Shown here: positions 30,101-37,600 of the stretch, piece by piece
How positions within the stretch are numbered: the first letter of the stretch is position 1
How the letters are laid out: each line of letters starts with the position of its first letter
Assembly (NCBI GenBank): GCA_907165275.2
Contig: OU015665.1
Span: 1,612,001 to 1,676,000 of the forward strand
Direction of reading: 5' to 3'
Length of the DNA stretch: 64,000 bases
Source of the DNA: Zygaena filipendulae
Lineage: Eukaryota > Arthropoda > Insecta > Lepidoptera > Zygaenidae
Notes under the pieces: model-generated
What the model saw: only the letters and a program-made list of their open reading frames with translations
What the model was told of the DNA's origin: nothing
The model's database searches: none
Position numbers and translations under genes: made by a program

Positions 30101-31888
30101 TTTTGGAAGTCGGTTAAAAAATAATAGACACGTATTTTTTGCTTTTGCATAAATTATTCAAAAAAATACTTTGATAAAATCATAAGACGCATTAAAGTTT
30201 AGGAGTGGGGTCGCGACGTCATGAATAAGTATATATTATAAAGTGTAAGTCTACATAATTAGGCATTTATTTTTATAGTAGGTGTGACGTCACACGGAAT
30301 TCAACTCAATGTATCCGGCCGTTATTTTTTGATTCCGTAAAAAAAGGAAAAATGTGTCCAATATTTTTTATTAATCTACAAAACGGACTAAAAACTAAAA
30401 TTGATTCATCATGCCCATTATAGGTGCGTCAATGACGTCACAAATGTTTTGACTCGTGATTTATGTGGACATATTTTTCGAAGTCACGCGCGCGAGCTGC
30501 GGGAAACCATAGTCTATGATAATTTTGCGTGTCGCGCAGGCGTGCTGATGGTTGCGCAGGCGTCGTTCGGCCACGACCGCGTGTGGTCCATCGCCATCTT
30601 CACGGCGGCGCTCACCATCAACGGCGCCGTCACCGCCGGCTACCTCGGGAACGGGCTCGACATCGCGCCCAACTTCAGCGGTCAGTGCCCACCAACCGCT
30701 ACAGTAGAACCTCGGTTATCCGAATCAATTGGGACCGAGACTCTTTCGGATAGTCAAAAGTATGGATAAATAATCGAAAAGTGGACTTTTTGGGACAAGA
30801 TCAAACAAAAACATCTTTTAACATAAAAATATATTTTAACATAAATTTTTTGAAGTACATATAATTATGTACTTCAAAAAAAGTCTTGTTGATCCCGCTA
30901 TGTGAGTCCATCCATGAAAAATGTTAAATGTTACGTGAATGGATAGTCCTTTGCTAGGTAAAGCGGTGACACTCCGCCCCCCGCCGACTCCGTGCCTCCC
31001 CCCTCCCCGCTATGACGTGGCAGAATGCTGCTGCTACATTTTGCTGTCTGTGGAGTTGGATACATATTGTGCTTTTCTCCATAATATATATTTTTTCAAT
31101 GAGCGAACGTTGATTTCAGGTACAATTTTCGGTATGGCAAACACACTGTCTTCGATTGGCGGATGGCTGTCTACACTCATGGTCGGGGAACTGACCAAGC
31201 AAAATGTAAGTAATATGGTATAGTATAGTAATATGGTATAGTAATAAGCAACGATAGGCCCACCGTTAGGCCGTTCGGATTACAGCAGTAAGGATCTCAA
31301 TCTGAACAATGGACTCCGCTTGGCCTATCAAAGAAAGAAAACATCATGAAAAGAAACCATAGCATGGTGGTGGGCACTTTTTAGTGGCTGCATGATTATC
31401 TAGCTACCATCTTCAAGTTGAAAATCTGTTGCCAAGCCAACCAGTCTCAGTTGTAAGCTAATTCTCATCTCAAGTCTAGGATGAGGGGGGGGGGGGGGGG
31501 GTTCCTCACAAATGTGACCAGCTTTGATAAGGAGGGGGAAGGGGTCAAAAAATCACGAAATTAGTGTGATGTACTTTATGGGTGATGATGATATTTTTTA
31601 ATATATGAAATAAAATTACTTTTTAACCGACTTCCAAAAAGGAGGAGGTTTTGCATTCGGCTGTATGTATGTATATATTTTTTTTTTATTTTTCATTATT
31701 ACTTTTCTCCCCTATAGAACACGTACGAGCAGTGGCAGATAGTATTCTACATCCTGGCCGGCACGTACGTGCTCGGGGCCGTGGTGTTCGTGCTGTTCGG
31801 CTCCGGCGAGCTGCAGCGGTGGAACTCGCCCGCCGGGGACGCGCCCCGGGGGCGGCCCGAGGCGCAGCCGCTGAACGAGGACGCGTGA
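3158..31888 (+). CDS. SLC17-family (sialin-like) anion/phosphate transporter, 11 coding exons
   Basis: Coding exons are 3158-3197, 11203-11369, 11865-12010, 14496-14698, 20929-21015, 21317-21450, 22880-23029, 29209-29356, 30540-30680, 31120-31205 and 31718-31888. Joined, they give 1473 nt (490 residues plus TGA), with GT..AG introns and frame kept at every junction. The protein is a 12-helix major-facilitator carrier. Family marks seen are the first helix with [13 protein letters not shown] (about 33-45), the [16 protein letters not shown] loop (104-119), WVPPMDRSK (171-179), [11 protein letters not shown] in helix 7, and a C-terminal [10 protein letters not shown]-glycosylation sites NVT at 54 and 66 lie in the first extracellular or lumenal loop, as in sialin relatives. 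Known family members move organic anions, glutamate, sialic acid or phosphate using H+ or Na+; the substrate here cannot be told. The acidic residue usual in helix 4 is missing. Start: the only ATG in a short exon behind a pyrimidine-rich acceptor. Upstream 5' exons are probably non-coding and were not located. Confidence 0.9.
3280..3427 (-). repeat. Family A repeat, interrupted by a MITE
   Basis: AGCTGTGCCTTGCCGCCTGC ... ATGATAATCCGTTCA; closely related to the copy at 59697. Broken at its right by the element at 3428. Confidence 0.7.
3428..3652. mobile_element. MITE with TIR GGGCCCTTATTCACTATGAC
   Basis: 225 bp. The right end is the inverted form, GGTCATAGTGAATAGGGGCCC. No clear target duplication was found. 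Sits in a family A copy. Single copy in the window. Confidence 0.7.
3787..3980 (+). repeat. Family A repeat, near full length
   Basis: AATAATATTGTAAATGCGAA ... TTACGCTTTCACGCC ... CCCGCGGGAACTACG ... CGGGGAACAGCTAGT. Confidence 0.85.
4475..4636 (+). repeat. Local direct duplication, unit 1
   Basis: GTTGCGGCAATAAAA, a poly(A) run, TGCGACAGTAACTCTGTC, ... ATTTTATGTCAATGTATA. Nearly identical to 4725-4888. Confidence 0.9.
4725..4888 (+). repeat. Local direct duplication, unit 2
   Basis: Second unit, 88 bp after the first; differs in poly(A) length and by an extra GTA step in the AGTAGTAGT microsatellite. Confidence 0.9.
5376..5743. mobile_element. hAT-like non-autonomous element
   Basis: Ends are TAGGGTTGC and GCAACCCTA, with imperfect subterminal repeats of AGTATC[GT]TTC. 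Flanking 8-mers GCAAGCAG (5368-5375) and ACGAGCAG (5744-5751) agree at six of eight positions, consistent with an aged 8-bp hAT duplication. No ORF. Confidence 0.6.
5774..5960 (+). promoter_or_regulatory. Possible TATA-type promoter inside SLC17 intron 1 (tentative)
   Basis: CTATATAAATA is followed by a repeat-free, less AT-rich stretch. It could drive an alternative transcript, but no splice donor could be tied to a coding exon. Confidence 0.15.
7541..7739 (+). repeat. Family A repeat, full length
   Basis: TTATTATAAATGCGAAAGTG to GGGAAACAGCTAGTT, with an extra GGATTCAGGAGTC insertion in the middle. Confidence 0.85.
9452..9687 (-). mobile_element. Family C MITE, 4-bp target duplication AAAT
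   Basis: Inverted relative to the copy at 428. AAAT at 9448-9451 and 9688-9691 flank it exactly. Confidence 0.85.
9714..9869 (-). repeat. Family A repeat, 'TATTGGT' variant
   Basis: ACTAGCTGTGCCCCGCGGTC ... GGGTTACAATATAGTCTATG ... TAGATCCAGAGATTCC. Confidence 0.85.
9870..10030 (-). mobile_element. Family B MITE, both ends without centre
   Basis: AATACGTGTCTATTG...GACGGACTAATTAG...GTAGTCAACATCC is followed by the other end TTTTTTGATTACGTTC...AATACGTGTCC. Ends lie in the wrong relative order, so this is a rearranged copy. Confidence 0.6.
10541..10775 (+). mobile_element. Family C MITE, 4-bp target duplication ATAT
   Basis: 235 bp; ATAT at 10537-10540 and 10776-10779. Confidence 0.87.
10971..11158 (-). 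repeat. Family A repeat just upstream of SLC17 exon 2
   Basis: ACTAGCTGTTCCCCGCGGTT ... GAGGCGTGAAAGCGTAAC. Ends about 45 bp before the acceptor, near the expected branch-point zone. Confidence 0.85.
11203..11369 (+). CDS. SLC17 coding exon 2 (first transmembrane helix)
   Basis: Acceptor ttgttgcag; donor CAG|gtaaat. Encodes residues 14-69: [11 protein letters not shown] then a hydrophobic helix and NYALRVNLT, followed by a polar loop with NVT sites at 54 and 66. Codons are GC-rich at third positions, unlike the flanking introns. Two family A repeats lie within 100 bp on either side. Confidence 0.93.
11454..11654 (-). repeat. Family A repeat just after SLC17 exon 2
   Basis: ACTAGCTGTGCCCCGCGGTT ... 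TTATAATATTAGTAGGATT. Full length; starts 85 bp past the donor. Confidence 0.88.
11865..12010 (+). CDS. SLC17 coding exon 3 (helix 2 and MFS loop motif)
   Basis: Encodes [18 protein letters not shown] and [23 protein letters not shown], the helix-2 and loop 2-3 signature of the family. Donor AG|gtaagt leaves a split Arg codon. Two in-frame acceptors exist: ctag before 11865, or ccag before 11877. The choice adds or drops four residues (HLFQ). Confidence 0.92.
12256..12491 (-). mobile_element. Family C MITE, 4-bp target duplication AATT
   Basis: 236 bp; AATT at 12252-12255 and 12492-12495. Confidence 0.87.
13471..13661 (-). repeat. Family A repeat, full length
   Basis: ACTGTTCCCTGCGGTTTCAC ... 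GTTTACAATATCAGTAAGGAT. Confidence 0.8.
14496..14698 (+). CDS. SLC17 coding exon 4 (helices 3-4)
   Basis: Encodes residues 118-186 from [12 protein letters not shown] to [15 protein letters not shown]. Includes the helix-4 Arg150 and the segment [12 protein letters not shown], where most relatives carry an acidic GEG-type signature. Donor G|gtaaga. A family A repeat begins only about 24 bp downstream of the splice site. Confidence 0.93.
14722..14943 (-). repeat. Family A repeat next to SLC17 exon 4 donor
   Basis: Begins about 24 bp after the exon 4 splice donor. Contains an expanded CAGA microsatellite (14877-14912). Ends TTATAATATTAGTAGGGAT. Confidence 0.88.
14981..15120 (-). repeat. Family A repeat, 'TATTGGT' variant fragment
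   Basis: ACTAGCAGCTTTACCCCCTG ... CACTCACGAATAATGTCC ... TATTGGTGAAAGAAT. Confidence 0.75.
15445..15695 (+). repeat. Lepidopteran 'GGTACGGAACCC' interspersed repeat
   Basis: GGGTTCCGCGCCGATAGGGT ... CTGTCTGTCCGTCTGTCAC ... AGATAATGGTACGGAACCC. I recognise the pattern as a common repeat in moth genomes; I cannot name its class. Confidence 0.6.
16066..16262 (+). repeat. Family A repeat, degenerate
   Basis: TCGATCTACTGAACCG ... ATAGGCTATATCGTATCCC ... CGGGGAACATCTAGT. Confidence 0.75.
17014..17237. mobile_element. Family D foldback element, copy 1
   Basis: Long near-palindrome: GCACTCAGAGTCGACTTTAA ... ATTGCCGCAATCAGAGACG | loop | CTGATTGCGGCAATTTTATT ... CGACTCTGAGTGCGG. No ORF. Confidence 0.8.
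17438..17673 (+). repeat. Family A composite variant
   Basis: ATGGACTCCGAAACTACTGA ... TGATCACCGTAAACTACTG ... CCCGCGGGAACTCCG ... GGGGGACAGCTAGT. Shares the extra ACCGTAAACTAC block with the copy at 29408. Confidence 0.8.
17955..18095 (-). mobile_element. LINE 3'-end remnant (family E)
   Basis: CTTTATTGTACACCA ... AAGGCGGTCTTGTCGC ... GATCTCTTCCAGACAACC. Reverse-oriented 5'-truncated tail; related tails at 22243, 52400 and 54668. Confidence 0.6.
18239..18430. promoter_or_regulatory. GC/CpG-rich block in SLC17 intron 4
   Basis: Unusual GC-rich island in AT-rich intron. It contains TGACGTCA (CRE type) at about 18261, GATTGGTCG (inverted CCAAT), and paired GCGCAGGCGT / ACGCCTGCGCGC. It could be an internal promoter or an unrecognised element. 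Confidence 0.3.
19021..19215 (-). repeat. Family A repeat, degenerate
   Basis: ACTAGCTGTGCCGCGTGGTT ... TTTCGCATTTATAATATTAG. Confidence 0.78.
19620..19964. mobile_element. Foldback relic with THAP-like start, possibly P-element related
   Basis: Imperfect long inverted ends: left has CAGACCAAATAAAAATTAAA, GACGGAACG, AAGTGAAGCC; right is the inverse, GGCTTCACTTCGTTG ... TTTGGTCTG. Inside, ATG at 19767 reads [20 protein letters not shown] up to AG|gtaagt. The 'MP.C...G' start resembles a THAP zinc finger, which P-element transposases carry, but the second cysteine is absent. Confidence 0.45.
20443..20651. mobile_element. Family F inverted-repeat element
   Basis: CCCCTAGCCAAGTTGACAAT ... ATTGTCAACTTGACTAGGGG as inverted ends at 20463-20651. 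It is preceded by a third, facing copy of the end (20443-20460), giving a tight hairpin. A half copy is at 47736-47850. Confidence 0.7.
20671..20872 (-). repeat. Family A repeat upstream of SLC17 exon 5
   Basis: ACTAGCTGTGCCCCGCGATT ... GCGGATGCCTACGTCATTAC ... CATATATTTAGA. Same variant as 1162. Confidence 0.85.
20929..21015 (+). CDS. SLC17 coding exon 5 (helix 5)
   Basis: Short 87-nt exon encoding the end of Ala186, then [20 protein letters not shown] and WESAFYFT. Acceptor gtcaacag; donor ACTG|gtaat. The in-phase join to exon 4 restores the family motif [14 protein letters not shown] family A repeat ends about 56 bp upstream. Confidence 0.92.
21067..21248. mobile_element. Harbinger-like MITE with TTA duplication, SLC17 intron 5
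   Basis: 182-bp near-perfect foldback. TIRs GGGCGGCGCCACAGTC and GGGCAGCGCCACAGTC differ at one base. Flanked by TTA at 21064-21066 and 21249-21251, as expected for PIF/Harbinger. Arms include (GGC)n and (GCC)n tracts. No coding capacity. Confidence 0.75.
21317..21450 (+). CDS. SLC17 coding exon 6 (helix 6 and central loop)
   Basis: Encodes G, then [20 protein letters not shown] and [21 protein letters not shown]. This is the sixth helix and the cytosolic central loop with the usual 'HPRIS..E..FLE' start. Acceptor acacag; donor GTG|gtgagt, phase 0. Confidence 0.92.
22243..22390 (-). mobile_element. LINE 3'-end remnant (family E)
   Basis: ACACTTTATTGAGCACCACA ... AAAGGGCGGCCGTATC ... CGGTCCCTTCCAGGCTACC. 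Confidence 0.6.
22499..22670. mobile_element. Family D foldback element, copy 2 (shorter)
   Basis: GGCCGCACTCAGAGTCGTTT ... CTGCCGCACTCAGAGACG | CGTCTCTGATTGCGGCAG ... AAGTAATCATTAAAA. The right terminus is lost. Confidence 0.78.
22880..23029 (+). CDS. SLC17 coding exon 7 (helix 7)
   Basis: Fifty codons, residues 260-309: [50 protein letters not shown]. 'PVPW..L.TSLPVWA' and 'LPTYI' are strong family signatures. Acceptor cccccag; donor CAC|gtgagt. Confidence 0.95.
23405..23478 (+). mobile_element. Family B MITE, right end, split by an insertion
   Basis: AAAAATACGTGTCCGATA ... CAACGGACTAAAAACTGAAA. Continues after the inserted element as CATCTAGCCCATTA. Confidence 0.7.
23489..23628. mobile_element. 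Foldback element with 10-bp target duplication, nested in a family B MITE
   Basis: Inverted ends TAGATGAGCAATCAACCCGG and TAGATGGACAACCAACCCGG continue to GTGCTTGGG. TTCATCTAGC occurs at 23479-23488 and again at 23629-23638. A 9-11-bp duplication suggests a Mutator-like element. No ORF. Confidence 0.75.
24294..24475 (-). repeat. Family A repeat, 'CCTATAAGTGAAAG' variant
   Basis: ACTAGCTGTACCCCGCGGTT ... CTACCGTGTTCCTATAAGTG ... AGAGATTACCCC. Confidence 0.8.
24481..24682 (-). repeat. Family A repeat, degenerate
   Basis: TTTAATCCGCGTTTATTTCA ... AAGGAGTGAAAGCGTAAC ... ACTAATATTATAAAG. Confidence 0.72.
24673..24871 (+). repeat. Family A repeat, 'AAAGAGGAAAG' variant
   Basis: AATATTATAAAGAGGAAAGT ... 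ACTACTGGACCGATTTCC ... GCGGAGAACAGCTAGT. Same variant at 61205 and 63938. Confidence 0.82.
25195..25440 (-). repeat. Family A-related fragment
   Basis: AGTGAAAGTCCCGTTAAAAT ... CAGAGATTAGCCGGAACAAA ... ATTACAAACAGACACTT. Highly similar to 56540-56750. Confidence 0.65.
25828..26061. mobile_element. Family D foldback element, copy 3 (best preserved)
   Basis: 234 bp. Arms of about 105 bp pair almost throughout, from GCACTCAGAGTCGACTTTAA to ATTGGCATTTAACG, around a loop of about 20 bp. Confidence 0.85.
26322..26554 (+). repeat. Family A repeat with GGATGTTT microsatellite
   Basis: ATCCTACTAATATTATAAAT ... (GGATGTTT-like)n ... CGCGGGGCACAGCTAGT. Confidence 0.86.
26579..26699. mobile_element. Family D foldback element, copy 4 (deleted)
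   Basis: GGCCATACTCAGAGTCG ... GCCGCACTCAGAGACG ... AACTGAGTGCGGCCGG. Most of the right arm is missing. Confidence 0.75.
26811..27065 (+). repeat. Family A repeat with expanded (GGAT)n
   Basis: ATCCTACTAATATTATAAAC, then about 15 GGAT-type units at 26850-26910, then the usual body to GGGGCACAACTAGTATT. Confidence 0.86.
27228..27484 (+). mobile_element. Family C MITE, rearranged copy
   Basis: GGGACATAGATAAGCAATAG ... the right end GTTATTGCTTATCGGCGTC. Altered termini; AAAA flanks both sides approximately. Confidence 0.7.
29209..29356 (+). CDS. SLC17 coding exon 8 (helix 8)
   Basis: Encodes residues 310-359: [49 protein letters not shown]. 'GLLSSLPYL' and '[17 protein letters not shown]' match the family. 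Acceptor tcgaatag; donor CCAG|gtgaat. It follows a 6.2-kb intron. Confidence 0.93.
29408..29668 (-). repeat. Family A composite variant after SLC17 exon 8
   Basis: ACTAGCTGTCCCCCGCGATT ... TGTAGTTTACGGTGATAAGC ... GGAGTCCATCGCGGACAAAC. Starts 52 bp past the donor. Same structure as 17438. Confidence 0.82.
29690..29965 (-). mobile_element. tRNA-derived SINE
   Basis: On the minus strand: GCGCAGTAGGTCACCATGG (A-box region), GGGTTCGATTTCC (B box), then a body ending TGTGTTGTGAAGTGGATTAT. Related copies or tails at 42000, 55545 and 56086. Confidence 0.75.
30005..30418 (+). mobile_element. Family B MITE with inserted fragment
   Basis: GGGATGATGACAAGG ... TTAGTCCGTCAGTTAG ... CGCGACGTCATG ... GTGACGTCAC ... 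ACGGACTAAAAACTAAAATT ... CATGCCCATTA. It is interrupted at about 30066-30118 by a GGTCCTCCTTTTTGGAAGTC piece of another repeat. Confidence 0.8.
30540..30680 (+). CDS. SLC17 coding exon 9 (helices 9-10)
   Basis: Encodes [40 protein letters not shown] and IAPNFS. '[15 protein letters not shown]' corresponds to the SLC17 'G(F/Y)..N.LDIAP.(F/Y)AG' motif. Acceptor cgcgcag; donor AGCG|gtcagt. The upstream 135 bp include a family B MITE end. Confidence 0.93.
31120..31205 (+). CDS. SLC17 coding exon 10 (helix 11)
   Basis: Encodes [20 protein letters not shown] and VGELTKQN, the helix-11 'G..N...S..G.....VG.LT' segment. Acceptor tgatttcag; donor AAT|gtaagt, phase 0. Confidence 0.93.
31485..31501 (+). 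repeat. Poly-G run (17 G)
   Basis: Uninterrupted G tract in SLC17 intron 10; possible quadruplex and likely assembly or slippage trouble spot. Confidence 0.9.
31622..31665 (+). repeat. 'AACCGACTTCCAAAAAGGAG' repeat fragment
   Basis: Also seen at 59568 (plus), 30094 and 41055 (minus). Widespread in Lepidoptera; class unknown to me. Confidence 0.6.
31718..31888 (+). CDS. SLC17 terminal coding exon 11
   Basis: Encodes [40 protein letters not shown] and a hydrophilic tail ending NEDA, then TGA at 31886-31888. Acceptor cctatag behind a long T/C tract. 'FYILAG....GA..F..FGSGE.Q.W' is the usual SLC17 end. No dileucine or other sorting motif is obvious in the tail. Confidence 0.94.
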   Translation, partial: NTYEQWQIVFYILAGTYVLGAVVFVLFGSGELQRWNSPAGDAPRGRPEAQPLNEDA

Positions 31889-32049
31889 ACACACCCACAG
31901 AAAACCTAGGGCAAAACCACACCTGCATGGCAATTACGTAACTTTTGTTGCTATCATATTACAGTTTCAATCAGAATAAGTCTCGATAGAAAAAACTTTT
32001 TAAAAAAACTTTTTTACTAAACAAGCTTTTATTCAAATACTCTAAAAAG

Positions 32050-32055
32050 AATAAA
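32050..32055 (+). terminator. Candidate polyadenylation signal for the SLC17 gene
   Basis: AATAAA about 160 nt after the stop codon. Several later AATAAA hexamers exist in this AT-rich stretch, so the true 3' end is uncertain. Confidence 0.35.
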
Positions 32056-34275
32056 CCGTGCATTGTCATCCAAACTAAACATGTATCCAAAATTTCAGCT
32101 CAATTGTTTGAAGATATCTGCTTCAAAATCGAGTTAAGATTCCACCCGTACAAACATATGTAGTTACACACATACTTTGAAAGTTAAATCAAAGCTTTTA
32201 AAAATAGTGATTTTTGTGTATAGTACAAAATTGGTGTGTACCTACTCTTGTTCCATTCCGAAACATCATTTTATAGCAATTATTTTTGGAAATACCTATT
32301 CGTGTATGTTAAATTGATTTTAATTTTGAATTTCGTATAAATCAAATGAAAACTAGTTTTTTTTTTAATAGTTTCACGTTTAGACAAAGAAAGTTTTGTA
32401 TTTTTATAAAGTAAGTCGTAAAAAAGAGACGATTTTTGTTTGTCTTTTTATGTTTGTGTGCATGTTGTTTAAGACAAATCGTGTAAAGTATAAATAAATT
32501 GAGAAATAATATGTTATTTATCATTAAAATAACAGGGTAGTTTTTATGTTCGTTTTCATCGATGTCCATTGAACCAAAATTTGCAAGTAGGTAATTTGGA
32601 GGCTAATCAAATCTCTAGGTTAAAATTTATTGTAAAGATATTTTCAAATTAAAAGGGATATTGACGAAATAAATAATAAAAAAGGCTGTTAATATAATGT
32701 TTGTAAATATCCTAAATATTATATGTGACGGCCCGGCGCGAGCGACGGACCCGCTATTAGTTCAATTGTTATCTTTTAACTAACGCAGTTACTGGAACCT
32801 TTTGATGATGTCGTCGGAAAATTGTATGATTCGTTCGCACACAAACGGCAATTGTCATTTTGTATAATGCCGAGGATACGAATTGGGTTTCAGTGAGTTA
32901 ATATTAAATACCATTTCGCTCTAGTCTGTCAAATGTTCAAATTTAGTCTGAGTCTAGAAGGCGAAATTAGCGGGGTGCTGGCAAATACATACAAAATGTC
33001 GAACGATTATACTGACGAATTATACAGTCGAATCGTTTGAACAAAATATACATTTTTTCGACCACATACATATCGAATTAGTCATTTCACATAGGTGACT
33101 CAGAAAACATAAGGCCATTTCGTCATAATTGTAATATTTCAATAAATTTTCTAAATCACAATATTTTTATGAATAAGGAAATTGAACACAATTTTTTTTA
33201 ACGTCTTTATTGTCCATTTAAAAGCAAAAGACCCAAAACTGCGTACAATTACTATACTTAAGGCCTTTACAAGTAAGTGTTCAACTAACGAACCAAAATA
33301 AAGAAATTTTGTATAAATACCTATAAATAAATAAATTTTCTCCAATAAATAAATAAACCATTGTAATTTAGTTGAAAAATTCATCGCTTACTTTAATGAC
33401 TAGATATTGTTTAGTGAATAATTAATTATAAGTATTTCATCGACGGAAACCCGACTCACTGTTAAATAAGACTCTTAACTTGCAATACAAACTTCAAAGA
33501 ACTTCAAAGTTTTTGAAATTTGTTCTAGCTCACCCACAGTAGGTCTGCTAAGTATAATTAAATAATTACGTAAGTAAAGAGTTGCTAGTAGTATAAATAG
33601 CTAAGTATTGAGAAATCGAAGAATACCAAGTTTGTTATGCCTTACCAGTTTTGGATGTAGTATCATATTTTTGCACTAAAATTATTTACTACCTTGCGAG
33701 TGTTGTCTTTCTAGCCATGTAAATAATCAAAGAAACGTAGATACAATATGAACAAATTACGGGGACCAAATGTAAGGAAAACTGATGTATTTCTTTTGAT
33801 TTCTACAGCTAAGAATAAGCGTTTTCATAGTATTTTTAGTATAGTTTAAAGTTTATTTATGAGTAATAGTTTCAGTATAAGTTTAGGAGGAACCATAGCC
33901 AATTTAGTTTTGTGTATGTTTGCCAGTTTAGCGGACATGCAGACCATAGACAAGACTCTTATTTTTTTACCGTAAGACATAAGTAGATGATAAGATTAAG
34001 CCATGTTTACACTTAGCTATATTACAAGAGACAATGCATTGATACTAGTTAAGCATTTTGACAGCTGTGATATAGAGGTTTGTCTATGGCCCTAAGAATT
34101 CGGATTGAGTTACTGGTAGTTTGCTGTTATTTAATTTTGAAGCTTTACAAAATTTTCAAAATATTTCTGTTCCTAAGATTACGGAGGGAAGGACTGTACA
34201 TCAAGCATCCTCGATTTTTAATAGTTACAATTTTTTTTGGATAGAACAGTGTGTTTATAGTGTATTTCTCAAATC

Positions 34276-34673
34276 CGCAAATTACGGAAATTCATAATTT
34301 TCGAGAAAAAAAATAATAAAAACCTTACTCAATTTACGATAATATTTTGACTTTGGCGCTTCGCCGGCCGGTAGTGATTACCTTCTCTCTGGCCGCTACC
34401 GCGGCACGCTCGCTACCTACGCTCGCTCGGCTCGCGCGACTTCGTCAACAGTGCAAACCTAACCTAACCAACTCAAGTTTAACAAATTTTCATTTTCATT
34501 AGCAAATTATAATAATCAAAGATAATAAATAATATAATCACTTTATCCGAATGTAAAACGAAACAATTCTTACAAAGTCAATGGCAAATGGTTGACACAT
34601 CGCGGAGTTTTGTATGAAATTGTGAAACTTTAGTATTTTTTTTCTCGAAAACGATGAGTTTCCGTAATTAGGG
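34276..34673. mobile_element. TIR element (ATTACGGAAA...TTTTCGAG ends)
   Basis: Left AAATTACGGAAATTCATAAT and right, inverted, CTAATTACGGAAACTCATCG, both followed by TTTTCGAGAAAAAAAATA. About 400 bp, with a GC-rich centre (CGCTACCTACGCTCGCTCGG). No ORF. Confidence 0.65.
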
Positions 34674-37600
34674 ATTTTATGTGAAGTTATATTAAGCAAA
34701 GTCCCACACACATAAAAAATATGAAGCTCTAAATCGCGGGTGCTTATTGTACAGTTGAGCCTTACGGAGTCTTAAAAACTGGTGTCTGCATAAGAACTGT
34801 ACTTGGTGATTGTCACAGTATTGTGTTTAAATATATATACATATAGACTGGATGTGTCCGTGTATGGACAATTATTGCATTGACTGGTTGTCAGCCATAG
34901 ACCTCACTATGGTTGAGATATTTATTCCCAGTTTTCTCGATAATATGCGAATCCAACCCTTAAATCTCTTTAAAGGGGTCACTATAAAGACTTTGATTAT
35001 ACTATCAGCTACATATTCAAAATATACCTTAGACGCCTGAAAAAACCTGCTGTAACGAATTTATTATACACCAATAATAAAGAGAACTAAATTATAAAAA
35101 ATTAAATGAAGAAAAAAACAAATAATTATTTTGAAGTAGCAAAAACAGATAATTCCTGAGGGCTTCAAGCAGGTTTTCAAAGGCCAAGTGATATCTTAAG
35201 AGCTGCACTCTCAAGTTTATAATTAATCATCTTAAACCAATAAAACATACCTTTATGCTGTGGAGCAAGTCCGGCAATGACTTCAGCTGGTCCCTTTTAT
35301 CTCGCGGTTCATAAAGGAACTCATGATCTTCGATCAGTCTTTAATAAAAGTTCCTTGACCACAGAATAAATAGGACGAAGCTAAACTTACCACGTTTGCA
35401 CGAATTTACCGACTTTACCTTATTCAAGACAAAAATATTAATGATATTTAACTAATTATATGCGAATATTTGTAATGTTTTTTAAATTTCAATTTACCTA
35501 TAAGCTAATAAGCTTCGCGACATTTTTTGAATTGATATTTTTTTGAAAAAATAAAGTTTATTTAAAAATACTGACTTTTCTTTTAAATATACTAGAACAT
35601 TTTGGTAACCTAACACAGTTAACTGGAACATCTAGGGGTGTGATAAAAAAAAAGAATTTTACTATGTAACTTACAATATTTTATTGAAGAAACAGCGCGT
35701 TTAGCACAGCCTAACTTTTCTTACAAAGCGAGCGCTTTCCATACCTGATATAAAGAATGCCAACATTCATTTCAGCTATCGTCCATGAAAACAAATATGG
35801 ATCATTTACAACTTACCGAAGTCGCCTCGTTACAAGCTGCAAGGTTAGAACAGCTCCTTAAATCACCCAAAACCTTTAAAATGATAACCAATCTATTTTC
35901 TTTCAAGCTAACATGAACTCATGACTTCTATATGTCATCAAAGGAGCTGTTACAACTGGGCGACATTGTACACCGTACAGAAAAAAAGCGACAGTGTTTT
36001 TATATTGATATTAATTAGTTAATAATATTGTATCTACGTAGATTAGAAACGTAGCTATATGTATTTTCTTTAATCGTTTTTCTAAAATTTTACACAAGTT
36101 ATTTGATATTCTCAACCAATAATAACGGCTTCGCATGATATGTAAATAAAGAGAAAACATAATATGGATTTTGATAGAGAAAACTACACAATATTTGTAA
36201 TGCTTTTATTTTCCATATGGTGAACAATGAACATGTCATGGCTTTGGGTCCAAATTCGTTATGACCATAACACCCAAGTTACGATAACGGGCCAAAAAAA
36301 TTGTTTTTCCCATTTGCGGCGTAGCCAAAAAGGTTTTATTTAAAAACTATACAGTATACACGCCTTATTGTGATTTTTTTTCATCTAGAGCATTTGGAAT
36401 TAGGTTATAGGTACGCGCGTTATATATAGGTACAAGGAATGTTGTGGTCATAATGATTCATACAAATCTGGATTCCTTTCTTGGAAAACTTAATTTAACA
36501 AAACTACGTTCATGAGTTTCTTTTAGAAGCTCCGTTTTCTAGCGTTCACTGAAATTAGAATTACACGTTATGGCTTAGTGGAAGTAGCTTCTTATAATAA
36601 TTAAAGTTTTATTATATTCGACTTAGGCATTCAATTAAAATAACAAATCGATTGCAGTGCTAGGATTTCAGGATAAAAAATGCAATTGCTTTAACACTGT
36701 CTATATCAGATCAGCAGTGGGATAGTAAAATCTACTTATACACTTAAGTTTTCAAATTTTATTAGATTGTTTAAAATCATAACTTATTGCAAAAAATCAC
36801 AATCGTTTTCTATTTCATAAGCATCACCTTTGGGTATCGTGCATCATTACGGATTAGTGAATTTATTGAGCGGTTTAAATACATTAAAATTGATACAGCC
36901 TAAGCAAGTGAGCCGCCGTCTTTAAAGATTAAAGAAATGTGCTCATGTGACTTTCCATTGAGTAAACTTTCAGTTCCAAGCCGTTGTTAATTATTATACT
37001 TCTATAAATACCCAACATTTATTATACATAAGACGCAAAAATGTCCGTTCAAAAGAACAGGTTTTGTTATTAGTACGGTTTGGCGTGTGACAGCAAACAG
37101 TCGTTAAAAATTACATGTTCCTTTATGAATTGTAAGAATTACAGGGTTTTGTCGTAGGTCGTCGATGACAATTTTTGTATGGACTTAATATTTGTATGGG
37201 ACTGTGAATCTAGGTACAATGAAACTTTTTTTTACATCCGTGCTCCAAGCAAAGAACTTCGACGAAATTCAACATTCGATATCTCATCAACACTGCCTTT
37301 TCCTCTAAGTAATTAGGTATATCTAGATAACTCTTAATAAATTAACGCTCGTTGGATTCTACTTAAGGGCTAGTTGCATTTTGTACTAAGCGTGCGTGGT
37401 GTCTAGTGTCTCACTACGCTGCCGCGCCTTAACCTTGAACCAATATACGACAACAGCCAATGATATTTAAGTAAGGATGACCTTTATACTACGCGGCGTT
37501 CAAATATTGTTCGGCTTTGAAATATACATGTGAATGTGAAAGCTAATACGGAAATTATGGAATCTGCTAAAAATTCAAAGCAAAGCCCTAACAGTTTCCG

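Noticed and set aside
35830..35975. Weak inverted pair AGAACAGCTCCTT / AAGGAGCTGTTACA
   Set aside because: Only about 13 bp pair and flanks do not; chance or a very decayed element.
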